A DNA stretch of 20,424 bases, from positions 1-20,424 of the forward strand of contig JBNJEH010000058.1 in the NCBI GenBank assembly GCA_051745635.1, written 5' to 3'. Made by a program: the position numbers and the translations under genes. Positions within the stretch are counted from its first letter, which is position 1. The number at the start of each line of letters is the position of its first letter. Source of the stretch: Brumimicrobium sp051745635. GTDB taxonomy: Bacteria > Bacteroidota > Bacteroidia > Flavobacteriales_D > Crocinitomicaceae. The notes beneath the pieces are model-generated. The model was not told where the DNA came from, did not search any database, and saw nothing but the letters and a program-made list of their open reading frames with translations. Of the stretch, positions 1-8,140 are shown piece by piece.

Positions 1-173
1 TTGATATCCATGAGAATGACCTCAGGACGATAGGATTTTGCCAGCGCAATCGCATCGCGTTCACCAGCAGCCGTGCCTACAACTTCGAACGTTTCCTGTT
101 CTTGCAAAACTGTTGTCCACGCTTGTGCTATCAAGTGGTGATCGTCTACGATTAGAATTTTTATTGCACTCAT
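1..173 (-). CDS. Response regulator receiver domain (5' part only)
   Basis: This is the N-terminal 57 codons of a response regulator; the rest lies beyond the window edge. The ATG is at 173-171. The first residues read MSAIKILIVDDHHLIAQAW, giving the acidic pair Asp10-Asp11 after the first beta strand. The third strand VILMDI ends with Asp56, the expected phosphate acceptor. The DDHHLI start is typical of the NarL/LuxR class, which would carry a C-terminal helix-turn-helix, but that part is not present, so the output domain is unknown. It would be phosphorylated by a partner histidine kinase that is not in this window. It is separated from gap by about 265 bp containing the gap terminator, so it probably has its own promoter. 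I am sure of the receiver domain and unsure of the subclass. Confidence 0.9.
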   Translation of the reverse strand, partial: MSAIKILIVDDHHLIAQAWTTVLQEQETFEVVGTAAGERDAIALAKSYRPEVILMDI

Positions 174-387
174 GATGTCAGATTTGTAACGAAATTAAAT
201 TATTTTTTGACAAAATTTCAACTTTTTATGAACTAAAGCTGGTTTTGATCCTAAAATAGTTCTTTTTTGGAGTTGCAGCGTAAAAATAGTATCAACCGAG
301 CAGAGAAAATTGAGGATGCCGTAGCTTTTCATCTTCAGGATGATTCGTATTATTTTCGAATTGAAAAACAAGTGAACCGTTCACCTA

Positions 388-418
388 CAAAAAAGGGCAG
401 AATGACTCCGCCCTTTGT
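388..418 (-). terminator. Intrinsic terminator after gap
   Basis: On the minus strand AAAGGGC and GCCCTTT flank an 11-base loop, and the right arm runs into a T-rich tract (TTTTTTG). It lies about 20 bases past the gap stop codon. A small palindrome, GTGAAC-C-GTTCAC, sits next to it at 372-384; its role is unknown. Confidence 0.75.
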
Positions 419-438
419 TAACTCATTTCTCTGCGATA

Positions 439-1890
439 CTAATAGTAAATCAATCTTCTCACTTTTGCTACATATTTTGCGAGACGAATAACCTGTTTAG
501 TATAACCATACTCGTTATCATACCAAGTATAGAGGACCACGTTTTTACGATCGGGGCCGACAATCGTCGCCGGAGAATCGAAAACTGAACAACACGTATT
601 TCCGATGATATCATTAGAAACGAGTTCTTCGTCGATGGAATAGTGAATCTGATTGACCAACTCCCCTTCTAATGCCGCTTTTCGAATGGCATCATTGAGT
701 GCCTCAGCTGATGTCTCACGCCCCAACTCCAGGGAAAGAATCGCCAATGATCCATTAGGAGTGGGAACTCTCACTGCATTCGCCGTTAATTTATTTTCAA
801 GCGATGGAATCACTTTAGTTACTGCCTTGCCCGCTCCTGTGGAAGTAATGACCATATTGATGGCAGCAGAACGACCTCGACGCGGTTTTTTGTGCATGTT
901 GTCCAATAAGTTCTGGTCGTTCGTATACGCGTGAACGGTTTCAATGTGTCCTTTCCCGACTCCAAACTGATCATTAATCACCTTTAATACAGGTGAAATG
1001 GCGTTCGTTGTGCAAGATGCTGCCGAATAAATTTTTTCAGTTTCGATATCCAGTTCGTGCTGGTTAATGCCGTAAACAATATTCGGGATTCCCTTCCCTG
1101 GTGCCGTCAAAATCACTTTTGATACTCCTTTTGCCTTTCGATGACGCTCCAGCTCTTCTTTTGTGGTAAATGCTCCCGTATTGTCAATGACGAGTGCATT
1201 ATGAATACCGTGAGCTTCGTAATCAACGTCTTCAGGATTTTTAGCTTCGATCAACTGAACACTCTGTCCGTTAATGGTCAGTATTTTTCTTTCGACATTT
1301 AAATCGACAATACCGTCAAAAGCACCGTGAACAGAATCATTCCTGAACAATGCAGCGCGTTTCGTAATCGTTTTTTCAGAGGTGTCACGCGTCACAATGG
1401 CTCTGAGTCGCAATTGCTGACCTTTACCAGCTTGTTTAATCAACTCTCTCGCAGCCAGTCGTCCGATCCGACCAAAACCGTAGAGCACAACATCGCGCGG
1501 CTCTGGTTTAAAGCGATCTTTTCCAATAAAATCTTTGAGTTGATGTTTTAAAAAGTCAAGTTCACCAGAGAATTGATGTTTCACTTCCTGGTATTCGAAG
1601 GAAAGTTTTCCAATATCCAATTTTGAAGGTGCTAAATCCAAATCGAGCAACGCTTCTGCCATCGAAGAAGTCGTGAAAACATCGATGGGCTTTTTGACGA
1701 CGTTGTCGGCATACTCGTGCAGGTTCATAATTTCTGAAACCGTGAGATTAACAAGGTGATTGCGAAAAAGGACTAATTCAACACCTTGATCATAAAGTAA
1801 CTGACCAGTCTTACTAGCCAACTTAACAGCTGCACGTTCTCTTTTGACGTGGGCATTTAAATTTTCTTCGTAACCGATTGCAGGGTTCAT
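439..1890 (-). CDS. gap: Glyceraldehyde-3-phosphate dehydrogenase, long form
   Basis: The enzyme oxidises and phosphorylates glyceraldehyde 3-phosphate with NAD(P) in glycolysis or gluconeogenesis, in the cytoplasm. The protein is 483 residues, against about 335 for the classical enzyme. The extra length is an N-terminal region of roughly 130 residues before the Rossmann fold. The nucleotide-binding motif GFGRIGR is at 138-144. The catalytic segment SAASCTTNA puts the active cysteine at Cys293. His320 lies in HAYTND and the C-terminal WYDNEYGY block is present. This long type is known in Bacteroidota and some Gammaproteobacteria; I do not know what the extension does. The start is the ATG at 1890-1888. 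The gene stands alone, bounded by its own terminator at 388-418 and the rpoD terminator upstream. Cofactor preference and direction in the cell cannot be read from sequence. Confidence 0.95.
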   Translation of the reverse strand: MNPAIGYEENLNAHVKRERAAVKLASKTGQLLYDQGVELVLFRNHLVNLTVSEIMNLHEYADNVVKKPIDVFTTSSMAEALLDLDLAPSKLDIGKLSFEYQEVKHQFSGELDFLKHQLKDFIGKDRFKPEPRDVVLYGFGRIGRLAARELIKQAGKGQQLRLRAIVTRDTSEKTITKRAALFRNDSVHGAFDGIVDLNVERKILTINGQSVQLIEAKNPEDVDYEAHGIHNALVIDNTGAFTTKEELERHRKAKGVSKVILTAPGKGIPNIVYGINQHELDIETEKIYSAASCTTNAISPVLKVINDQFGVGKGHIETVHAYTNDQNLLDNMHKKPRRGRSAAINMVITSTGAGKAVTKVIPSLENKLTANAVRVPTPNGSLAILSLELGRETSAEALNDAIRKAALEGELVNQIHYSIDEELVSNDIIGNTCCSVFDSPATIVGPDRKNVVLYTWYDNEYGYTKQVIRLAKYVAKVRRLIYY

Positions 1891-1927
1891 TTGATCTATT
1901 TATTTGTTAAAAATTAATTATTTATGT

Positions 1928-1960
1928 AAAAAAAAAGCTGCCCAAACTGAGCAGCTTTTT
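1928..1960 (-). terminator. Intrinsic terminator after rpoD
   Basis: A perfect 10-bp stem, AAAAAGCTGC with GCAGCTTTTT, encloses a 9-base loop. On the minus strand it is followed by a run of T, as expected for termination of rpoD, whose stop is just upstream. The symmetric A/T flanks would let it work in both directions, but no rightward gene ends here. Confidence 0.85.
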
Positions 1961-1968
1961 ATAGTATT

Positions 1969-2835
1969 CTATCCGAGATAAGCCTTCAATAGCTTATTGC
2001 GCGACGTATGGCGCAATCGACGAATAGCTTTTTCCTTTATCTGCCGAACGCGTTCACGCGTTAGATTAAATTTCGATCCGATCTCTTCGAGCGTTAAACC
2101 GTGATTCATCCCGATCCCAAAGAAAAGGCGAATAATTTCTCTTTCTTTATCTGTCAATGTTGACAATGAACGTTCAATCTCTCGCTGAAGTGATTCTGAC
2201 ATCAGTAACGTATCCGCTTTAGGAGAATCCCCATTCGCCATTACGTCCATCAGTGTACCACCATCTTCATTGGTCGTCAACGGAGCATCCATTGATACGT
2301 GGCGTCCGGAAACATTCATACTTTCCTTGATCTTGTCTTCGGGAACTTCCAGCGCTTCTGCCAATTCTTCAGCCGATGGCGGTCGTTCGTATTCCTGTTC
2401 AAGTCGTGAAAACGCTTTATTAATTTTGTTCAGTGAACCTACTTGATTCAACGGCAGTCGCACAATTCGCGCTTGTTCTGCCAGCGCTTGAAGGATTGAC
2501 TGGCGAATCCACCATACCGCGTAGGAAATGAATTTAAACCCTCGCGTTTCATCGAACTTCTGAGCTGCTTTGATCAGACCTAAATTTCCTTCGTTAATTA
2601 AATCGGGAAGCGTGAGACCTTGATTTTGATATTGCTTTGCCACCGAAACGACGAATCGCAGATTGGCACGCGTCAACTTCTCGAGTGCTCGTTGGTCACC
2701 TTGCTTGATCTTTCTGGCCAGTTCGACCTCTTCATCTGCAGTGATGAGCTCTTCTTTACCTATATCCTGCAAATATTTATCAAGTGATTGACTTTCGCGG
2801 TTCGTGATCGACTTCGTTATCTTTAATTGTCTCAT
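1969..2835 (-). CDS. rpoD: Primary RNA polymerase sigma factor (sigma-70 family)
   Basis: This is the housekeeping sigma factor, which directs RNA polymerase to most promoters. The protein is 288 residues, the usual size in Bacteroidota, where region 1.1 is absent. It starts with region 1.2 (about 16-48). Region 2 has DLINEGNLGLIKAAQKFD at 78-95 and the -10 recognition and melting segment SYAVWWIRQSI at 104-114. Region 3 lies near 130-210. Region 4.2 is a helix-turn-helix at about 247-275 with the typical TLEEIG and RERVRQIKEKA blocks. The ATG is at 2835-2833. It is a single-gene unit with a strong promoter at 2877-2907 and a terminator at 1928-1960. Nothing in the protein is abnormal. An alternative stress sigma factor is less likely given the near-canonical regions 2 and 4. 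Confidence 0.96.
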   Translation of the reverse strand: MRQLKITKSITNRESQSLDKYLQDIGKEELITADEEVELARKIKQGDQRALEKLTRANLRFVVSVAKQYQNQGLTLPDLINEGNLGLIKAAQKFDETRGFKFISYAVWWIRQSILQALAEQARIVRLPLNQVGSLNKINKAFSRLEQEYERPPSAEELAEALEVPEDKIKESMNVSGRHVSMDAPLTTNEDGGTLMDVMANGDSPKADTLLMSESLQREIERSLSTLTDKEREIIRLFFGIGMNHGLTLEEIGSKFNLTRERVRQIKEKAIRRLRHTSRNKLLKAYLG

Positions 2836-2876
2836 GCTTGTTCTTCCTTACTTTAGTGAATGAAATAAAAGTGACG

Positions 2877-2907
2877 CAAATTTACGTCAATTTAATATTT
2901 CTACAAA
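2877..2907 (-). promoter_or_regulatory. Bacteroidota-type promoter of rpoD
   Basis: On the minus strand a TTTG (-33 element, 2907-2904) is followed after exactly 19 bases by TAAATTTG (2884-2877), a full match to the phylum's TAnnTTTG -7 element. It lies about 40 bases before the rpoD ATG, leaving a short leader. Confidence 0.75.
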
Positions 2908-2920
2908 ATTTAATTTATAT

Positions 2921-2955
2921 GAAAATCCGCCGATTACTTAAACCGACGGATTTTT
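2921..2955 (-). terminator. Intrinsic terminator after degP
   Basis: On the minus strand AAAATCCG-T-CG pairs with CG-G-CGGATTTT (one T-G wobble) around an 11-base loop. It lies about 60 bases past the degP stop and just upstream of the rpoD promoter, so it insulates the two genes. Confidence 0.65.
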
Positions 2956-3017
2956 GTGTACTTTATGAACATATGGCTAAAACGTGCAGCCCAGGCTTTT
3001 TATTGAAGCGAATTTTA

Positions 3018-4505
3018 CTAAAGCCCAAATCCTACATAATCTTTGCGACCGCTCTCATTCATAATTTCCAGGAGCACACCGTTATTGTGCTCACCGTTGA
3101 GTGCGTGCGTCAACTCCTCTACGCTCGTTACTTTCTCGTTATTCACTTTGGTGATGATCATTCCTTCCGTAAGACCGAGCGAACGCAGTTTTCCTGCGGA
3201 AATTGACGTGATTTTGACGCCGTGATCGACATTCAACTCACGCATTTCATCGTCAGACAAATCTCCAAAAGTAGCGCCAAGCGCAGAATAGCGTTCCACT
3301 TCTTCTTTCGATTTCAATGCTGTATTTCCTTCCTTGTTCCGCAAAACGAGCTTCTTCGTGAGCACCTGTTCTCCTCTTTTCAAGGTAACTGCAACCTGAT
3401 CGCCCGGTCGGCGTTTACCTACTTCCTCCTGAAGTTGTGAAGGGGCGTTCACTGATTTGCTGCCAATTTTGAGAATGACATCTCCTTCTTTCAGCCCACC
3501 ATCCTCGGCACTGGACCCTTCATTGATTTTATTTATATATACTCCCTGTGTACTTTCCAACGCTTTTTCATCTTTGAGCGACTGATTAATTTCTTTAATT
3601 TGTAAACCTAAAAAAGCGCGTTGCACCATACCATAATCTACGATATCACTCGTAATTTTTGATACGAGACGCGACGGAACAGCAAATGAATAACCTGCGT
3701 AATTTCCAGTTTGCGAAGCGATAGCTGTGTTGATACCAATTAATTCGCCATTCGAATTTACGAGTGCACCGCCAGAATTCCCGGGGTTGACAGCAGCGTC
3801 CGTTTGAATAAATGATTCGATCGGAATGACATCTTTTTTCTGACTGCCTATTATATTGATATTGCGCGCTTTTGCAGAAACTATTCCAGCAGTTACAGTG
3901 GAATTAAGGTTAAATGGATTACCCACAGCCAATACCCACTCGCCTACTTTCACATCATCGCTGTTGGCAAATGGAATGGGCTCCAGGTTAGATGCCTCTA
4001 CTTTTAATACCGCCAAATCAGTGGAAGGATCGACACCTACAATTTCAGCAGGATATGTCGTATTGTCATTTAATGTAATCTCAACATCACTGGCATTTTG
4101 AATGACGTGATTATTGGTCACGATATAACCATCATCAGAAATGATAACACCAGATCCAGAGCCTTCGCCGTACTGTTTGCGTTCTCGTCCAGCCCCAGGA
4201 CCATAGAAAAATTCCAGAAACGGATCGCGCTGAACGTATTTCTGCACAACTTTCGTCTTGACGTGCACGACAGAATGAACGCTTTTTTCACTGGCCACTG
4301 TAAAATCTGTCGATGTGTCGATATTGAACGGTGAATAATTGACATGACTGACAGGCGTTGCAGCATTTGTCGTGTCTGTATTAGTCGATTTCAAATCCGT
4401 GACAGGATCACCCAGGGTCAATAAAAACAGGCCTAACGGCAACAAGCCTCCTAATATTCCCCAAAATAGACTACTTGCTGATTTTTTGATCGTTTTTGTT
4501 TTCAT
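3018..4505 (-). CDS. degP: Periplasmic serine protease, DegP/HtrA family
   Basis: This is an envelope quality-control protease that degrades or refolds damaged periplasmic proteins. The protein is 495 residues. A hydrophobic segment at about 13-32 acts as a signal anchor or signal peptide. The trypsin-like domain has the full triad: His133 in VTNNHVI, Asp163 in STDLAVLKV and Ser244 in GNSGGALVN. Two PDZ domains follow, with the carboxylate-binding loop of the first near FLGLQI (298-303). The length and two-PDZ layout fit DegP/DegQ rather than one-PDZ DegS. The ATG is at 4505-4503. It is transcribed alone, divergently from the gene at 4679. Bacteroidota carry several paralogues, so the DegP name refers to the family and not to strict orthology. 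Confidence 0.93.
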   Translation of the reverse strand: MKTKTIKKSASSLFWGILGGLLPLGLFLLTLGDPVTDLKSTNTDTTNAATPVSHVNYSPFNIDTSTDFTVASEKSVHSVVHVKTKVVQKYVQRDPFLEFFYGPGAGRERKQYGEGSGSGVIISDDGYIVTNNHVIQNASDVEITLNDNTTYPAEIVGVDPSTDLAVLKVEASNLEPIPFANSDDVKVGEWVLAVGNPFNLNSTVTAGIVSAKARNINIIGSQKKDVIPIESFIQTDAAVNPGNSGGALVNSNGELIGINTAIASQTGNYAGYSFAVPSRLVSKITSDIVDYGMVQRAFLGLQIKEINQSLKDEKALESTQGVYINKINEGSSAEDGGLKEGDVILKIGSKSVNAPSQLQEEVGKRRPGDQVAVTLKRGEQVLTKKLVLRNKEGNTALKSKEEVERYSALGATFGDLSDDEMRELNVDHGVKITSISAGKLRSLGLTEGMIITKVNNEKVTSVEELTHALNGEHNNGVLLEIMNESGRKDYVGFGL

Positions 4506-4533
4506 TGTTTATTCTTTTTTATAAATCTGCTAT

Positions 4534-4564
4534 CAATATTAACGCCATAGATCACAAATACCAA
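4534..4564 (-). promoter_or_regulatory. Possible promoter of degP
   Basis: On the minus strand TTG (4564-4562), then 20 bases, then TAATATTG (4541-4534), which differs from TAnnTTTG at one base. It is about 30 bases upstream of the degP ATG. Position and spacing fit, but one mismatch makes this moderate evidence only. Confidence 0.4.
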
Positions 4565-4678
4565 CGGGTTTGCTGTTAAAAGTTGTTAACCGAACCAAGT
4601 CTGTTAACATTATATTATTTGACCCAAAATCAAGCTCCATTAAACTGATTTTTACTAATTTAGTCCACTCTATAGTTT

Positions 4679-5272
4679 ATGAAAAAAGTTGTCATTCTCA
4701 TTATTGCCGTCGTACTAGCATTCCTTCTTGGACACTATGTCGGGAGAGATCAACTTTCTGAATCACAACGCGCAAATCCCGAAAAGGTATATGTGGACCG
4801 GATCAAAGAGAAAATTATACGGGATACGCTGCGCATTGAAAAACCAGTTTATATCGACCAGTCGGCAAAAGATACGGCGTCCACCCGCAATGTACAGGAT
4901 TCTGTTTCTGATCCCGATACATCGCATGAAGAAGACACGACCGCGCTCGATCCCGCAATTGTCGAGGAAGAGTTATTAGCCCGCCGGACAATTATTCTTA
5001 AATGGAATCCGCGCGATTCTTCGAGCGTTTCTGAATTGCTGAATAAAAATGCACAGTCCTTCAATCGCGAAATGATCGTCGAATTCTGGTCGAATCCCTT
5101 AAACCTGACCGGATACGAGCTCAATCGGAATAAATTGAAATTATTTGGGTTCCATCCGGATGAAACGATACGACTGGAAATTAAGGATGACGACCGCACG
5201 TTGTTTTTGCATTCAGAATCGTTACATTTGCGACTTGAAAAAACAGAGCAATTCAAGTCACTTCAACTGTAA
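4679..5272 (+). CDS. Unknown protein with N-terminal membrane anchor
   Basis: I do not recognise this family. The protein is 197 residues. Residues 4-18 (VVILIIAVVLAFLLG) form a single membrane segment after two lysines, with no lipobox or clear cleavage site, so it is probably an anchored protein facing the periplasm. Residues 60-100 are rich in Asp, Glu, Ser and Thr and look like a flexible linker. The C-terminal half (about 100-197) is likely a folded domain. The stop codon directly abuts the dapF ATG with no spacer, so the two are almost certainly co-transcribed and may be translationally coupled. That suggests an envelope role, but only by association. It is the first gene of the rightward run and is divergent from degP. 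Confidence 0.8.
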   Translation: MKKVVILIIAVVLAFLLGHYVGRDQLSESQRANPEKVYVDRIKEKIIRDTLRIEKPVYIDQSAKDTASTRNVQDSVSDPDTSHEEDTTALDPAIVEEELLARRTIILKWNPRDSSSVSELLNKNAQSFNREMIVEFWSNPLNLTGYELNRNKLKLFGFHPDETIRLEIKDDDRTLFLHSESLHLRLEKTEQFKSLQL

Positions 5273-6052
5273 ATGAATATACATTTTAAAAAATTTCAGG
5301 GAACGGGAAACGATTTCGTCATGATCAATTGTCTGGATGACGAAAACTTTGAGCTTTCTGATGTTCAAATCGCTCAACTTTGTGACAGGCGTTTTGGCAT
5401 CGGGGCTGACGGTGTCATTTGTATCTATTCCCACCCCGAATTCGATTTTGAAATGCGGTATTACAACAGTGACGGTTCCAGAAGTTTTTGCGGAAACGGC
5501 GCGCGTTGTGCGGTTCAATTTGCTCGATCGCTCAATTGCTTTGAACAGCATGCGCAGTTTTTAGCTATCGACGGAGCGCACACGGCACATGTTGAAAATG
5601 GTATCATTGCACTTAAAATGGCAAATGTATCGGGAATCGATGATGTTGAGGGCGCTTTTGTTCTAAATACGGGCAGTCCGCACTACGTCAAGTTCGTTGA
5701 AGCGCTTTCTTCCTGGAATATTGTGGAATTTGGAAGGCGAATACGTTTTAGTCCATCGTTCAAATCGGAAGGAATCAACGTTAACCTCGTCCAAAGGCAC
5801 GGAGATAACCGATTAGAAATGCTCACTTACGAGCGCGGCGTGGAGGACGAGACGCATTCCTGCGGTACAGGCGCTACTGCTGTGGCTTTAGCTCATTTTT
5901 ACAAAAGGAGTGCGGTCGGTCAGCAGCGGATTGAAATTGGCGTCAAAGGCGGTGAATTGGCCGTGCAGGCGACCAGTTACCACGGTCGATTTACAGATAT
6001 CTTTTTGATCGGACCAGCAAAAGAAGTTTTTTATGGATCCATTACAATATAG
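5273..6052 (+). CDS. dapF: Diaminopimelate epimerase
   Basis: DapF converts LL-diaminopimelate to meso-diaminopimelate, the precursor of lysine and of the peptidoglycan cross-link, in the cytoplasm. It is cofactor-independent and uses two cysteines. The protein is 259 residues, near the family's usual 260-280. The start FKKFQGTGNDFVMI is diagnostic. Catalytic Cys73 is in NSDGSRSFCGNGARCAV and catalytic Cys197 is in HSCGTGATAVA. The two mirrored halves of the fold each supply one cysteine. The ATG directly follows the stop of the upstream gene, and the last 20 bases overlap the next gene. Co-location with mltG supports a cell-wall supply role. Confidence 0.97.
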   Translation: MNIHFKKFQGTGNDFVMINCLDDENFELSDVQIAQLCDRRFGIGADGVICIYSHPEFDFEMRYYNSDGSRSFCGNGARCAVQFARSLNCFEQHAQFLAIDGAHTAHVENGIIALKMANVSGIDDVEGAFVLNTGSPHYVKFVEALSSWNIVEFGRRIRFSPSFKSEGINVNLVQRHGDNRLEMLTYERGVEDETHSCGTGATAVALAHFYKRSAVGQQRIEIGVKGGELAVQATSYHGRFTDIFLIGPAKEVFYGSITI

Positions 6053-6554
6053 CATTCCCCATTCTGAGATTGAGCATATCGGCCAGAAAACTGCTTCAGG
6101 AATCAAAAGATCCATGATTTATATTATGCATGCGGATAAAATTCCTCCCCACATCGGTTGGGCAGTGGATGACCTTTTTTATTCCTTAAAAGCAAATGGA
6201 GTAGACTATGATTTTCCACGAATGAAACTGGATACATTGCTTTGCAGTAAGGCTATCCCTACTCTGCTCGTCGCGTTAAAAGAGCATTATTCCATCGATA
6301 AGACGCGGGAGGCGTTCAGACAGTTCGGCCAATCAATAAATCAGGGGAATACCTGCCTTTCACCCATCGACCACGTCATTCACGGACCGTTTAACAATGC
6401 GACGCGCATCGGTGATTTACTGCATCAGCTCGAACAGGAAGAACAAATCGAACAATTTTATGGGTTTCATATCCCGGAAACATATCGAGGCATTTGCGAT
6501 TACAGTGCTGCTGAAATTAATGCACGGATTGAAAAATTAAAGCGACATGACTGA
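6033..6554 (+). CDS. Unknown protein, 173 residues
   Basis: I do not recognise this family. It is read in a different frame from dapF and overlaps its last 20 bases; its own end overlaps the GNAT gene by 8 bases, so it sits firmly in the operon. The protein is soluble, with no signal peptide or membrane segment. Notable segments are IPPHIGWAVDDLFYSLKANG (about 37-56) and the aromatic block FYGFHIPETYRGICDY near 142-157. The ATG at 6033 is the first start; a second in-frame ATG at 6114 would remove 27 residues and the overlap. The long intact frame and operon position make it a real gene. The function is open. Confidence 0.8.
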   Translation: MDPLQYSIPHSEIEHIGQKTASGIKRSMIYIMHADKIPPHIGWAVDDLFYSLKANGVDYDFPRMKLDTLLCSKAIPTLLVALKEHYSIDKTREAFRQFGQSINQGNTCLSPIDHVIHGPFNNATRIGDLLHQLEQEEQIEQFYGFHIPETYRGICDYSAAEINARIEKLKRHD

Positions 6555-7068
6555 TCTCCCCATATATCTGAGGCCGCCGGAAACGGAAGACACGACCTAT
6601 TTGTACAAATGGGAGAACGATCCTGAAAATCGCGTCTATTCTCCGGAAGAAGCCACATACTCCAAAGCTGCCATTCGGGAATTTATAGCGAATGCAATGC
6701 ATGTAAAAGACAACCGACAAATGCGATTGATGATTTGTTTGCGCGACGGAGATATCCCTATCGGAACGATCGACTTGTTTGATATCGATTTTTACCATCG
6801 ACGCGCGGGAATCGGTATTTTGATCGCGGATAAAAACCAACGACGAAAACAATACGCATCGTTCGCCATTGAATTGATTGAAGAACTCGCACTGAAAAAA
6901 TTAAACCTCGTTCAGCTGCATTGTCTCATCCAACTGGACAATGCGCCGAGTATTCATCTTTTCGAAAAGTGCCACTATTCGCGTTCCGGTACATTAAAAA
7001 AGTGGTTTAAACGCGAAAACATCTGGTATGATGCTTATTTTTACCAAAAAATGATCGATTCGATATGA
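6547..7068 (+). CDS. GNAT-family N-acetyltransferase (RimJ/RimL-like)
   Basis: This protein would transfer an acetyl group from acetyl-CoA to an amine. The substrate is unknown. It has 173 residues, the size of the RimJ/RimL/SpeG branch. The N-terminus YLRPPETEDTTYLYKWENDP is the usual opening of this branch. Strand beta4 is near IGTIDLFDIDFYHRRAGIGI (72-91). The conserved DNAPSIHLFEKCHY block (131-144) supplies the Asn and the aromatic residues of the CoA site. One oddity is the pyrophosphate-binding loop, RRKQYA at 99-104, which has Gln where the signature R/Q-x-x-G-x-G/A has Gly. The gene overlaps its upstream neighbour by 8 bases and mltG by 4 (ATGA). The cell-wall context hints at an envelope substrate, which is not shown by the sequence. 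Confidence 0.88.
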   Translation: MTDLPIYLRPPETEDTTYLYKWENDPENRVYSPEEATYSKAAIREFIANAMHVKDNRQMRLMICLRDGDIPIGTIDLFDIDFYHRRAGIGILIADKNQRRKQYASFAIELIEELALKKLNLVQLHCLIQLDNAPSIHLFEKCHYSRSGTLKKWFKRENIWYDAYFYQKMIDSI

Positions 7069-8138
7069 AGTTTGCGCATATAATTATGGCCCTGGGAACA
7101 GTGACAGTTCTGTTTAATATGTCTTCTTGTGATAGCGTTGGGGCCTATTTTGACGGAGATAAAACGACGAAGAACGACACGCTCACGCATTTTTACATTC
7201 CTTCGGATGCAACGCGAAGTGCTGTTGTTTCATCGCTTTATGCAGAAGAAATCATTGACGATACAGCAGCCTTTCTCAATGTGATGGAATACAAAGCGAT
7301 CAACAATCAAAAAATGAGCGCCGGGAAGTATGAAATCAAACCACAGACGACTTATAAAACCGTGGTGAATGGATTTACGCGCAATCGACTGGGGAACGGA
7401 AATGCTGAAGTTGAAGTTAAAGTAACATTTAACAATTGTAAGAATGTCAAAGAGATAGCGTCAAAAGTATCGAAACAAATAGAAATGGATAGCAGCGCAT
7501 TCGTGGATTACCTCATGTCTGACAGCATATTGAACAAATATGGTTTTTCTGCAACGCGCGTGGGGGCATTATTTCTCCCCGACACTTATCGCTTTTACTG
7601 GGATACCGATCACGTGTCCTTCGTAAAGTCTATGGCACAACAATTCAAAAAATTCTGGAACCCTGAACGCGCGGCACAACTCAAAAAACATCCGGGAATA
7701 GCATCGCAGTCCGATGCGGTGACACTGGCTTCAATCGTTTACAGTGAACAAGACAAGTTTTCAGATGAATGGAAAACGATTGCCGGACTATACCTGAACC
7801 GGCTCGATCGCGGAATGAAACTCCAGTCTGACCCCACATTTCGCTTTTGCTGGGGCGATGAATTAGAAGGTGTAGAGCGGCTCCTGGACGTTCACAAAGC
7901 TGTCGATTGTCCTTACAATACATATTTGTATAAAGGCCTTCCTCCGGGACCCATTTGCATTCCGCCACATCAGGTGGTCGATGCCGTGCTCTACGCCGAG
8001 GACAACAATTATCTGTTTATGTGTGCTAAACCCGATGGAGATGGACGACACAATTTTGCCCGAACACTGAGTGAGCACAATCGCAACGCGCGTGCTTTTC
8101 AGCGTTGGATCAGTGAACAACAGCGAAAAAACAACTAA
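7065..8138 (+). CDS. mltG: Endolytic murein transglycosylase
   Basis: MltG cleaves nascent glycan strands within the chain and is thought to end strand synthesis. It has 357 residues, the normal size. The YceG core is seen as VTLASIVYSEQDKF (219-232), where Glu228 is the likely catalytic acid. It is followed by AGLYLNRLDRGMKLQSDPT (240-258), by YNTYLYKGLPPGPICIP (284-300) and by the closing FARTLSEHNRNA block. The N-terminal 22 residues end in NMSSC and could be a lipoprotein signal with Cys22 lipidated, instead of the transmembrane anchor usual in Proteobacteria. The gene starts inside the GNAT stop (ATGA) and ends 2 bases before the next gene, so it is mid-operon. Function is secure; the anchoring mode is uncertain. 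Confidence 0.95.
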   Translation: MKFAHIIMALGTVTVLFNMSSCDSVGAYFDGDKTTKNDTLTHFYIPSDATRSAVVSSLYAEEIIDDTAAFLNVMEYKAINNQKMSAGKYEIKPQTTYKTVVNGFTRNRLGNGNAEVEVKVTFNNCKNVKEIASKVSKQIEMDSSAFVDYLMSDSILNKYGFSATRVGALFLPDTYRFYWDTDHVSFVKSMAQQFKKFWNPERAAQLKKHPGIASQSDAVTLASIVYSEQDKFSDEWKTIAGLYLNRLDRGMKLQSDPTFRFCWGDELEGVERLLDVHKAVDCPYNTYLYKGLPPGPICIPPHQVVDAVLYAEDNNYLFMCAKPDGDGRHNFARTLSEHNRNARAFQRWISEQQRKNN

Positions 8139-8140
8139 TC

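Noticed and set aside
267..491. Plus-strand 74-codon frame between the response regulator and gap
   Set aside because: It starts with TTG, crosses the gap terminator and runs antisense into the gap 3' end; no family is recognised.
7728..7758. Loss of the catalytic glutamate in MltG (SIVYSEQ instead of SIVEKET)
   Set aside because: The second glutamate of the motif, the one I expect to be conserved in Bacteroidota homologues, is present as Glu228, so the enzyme is probably active.
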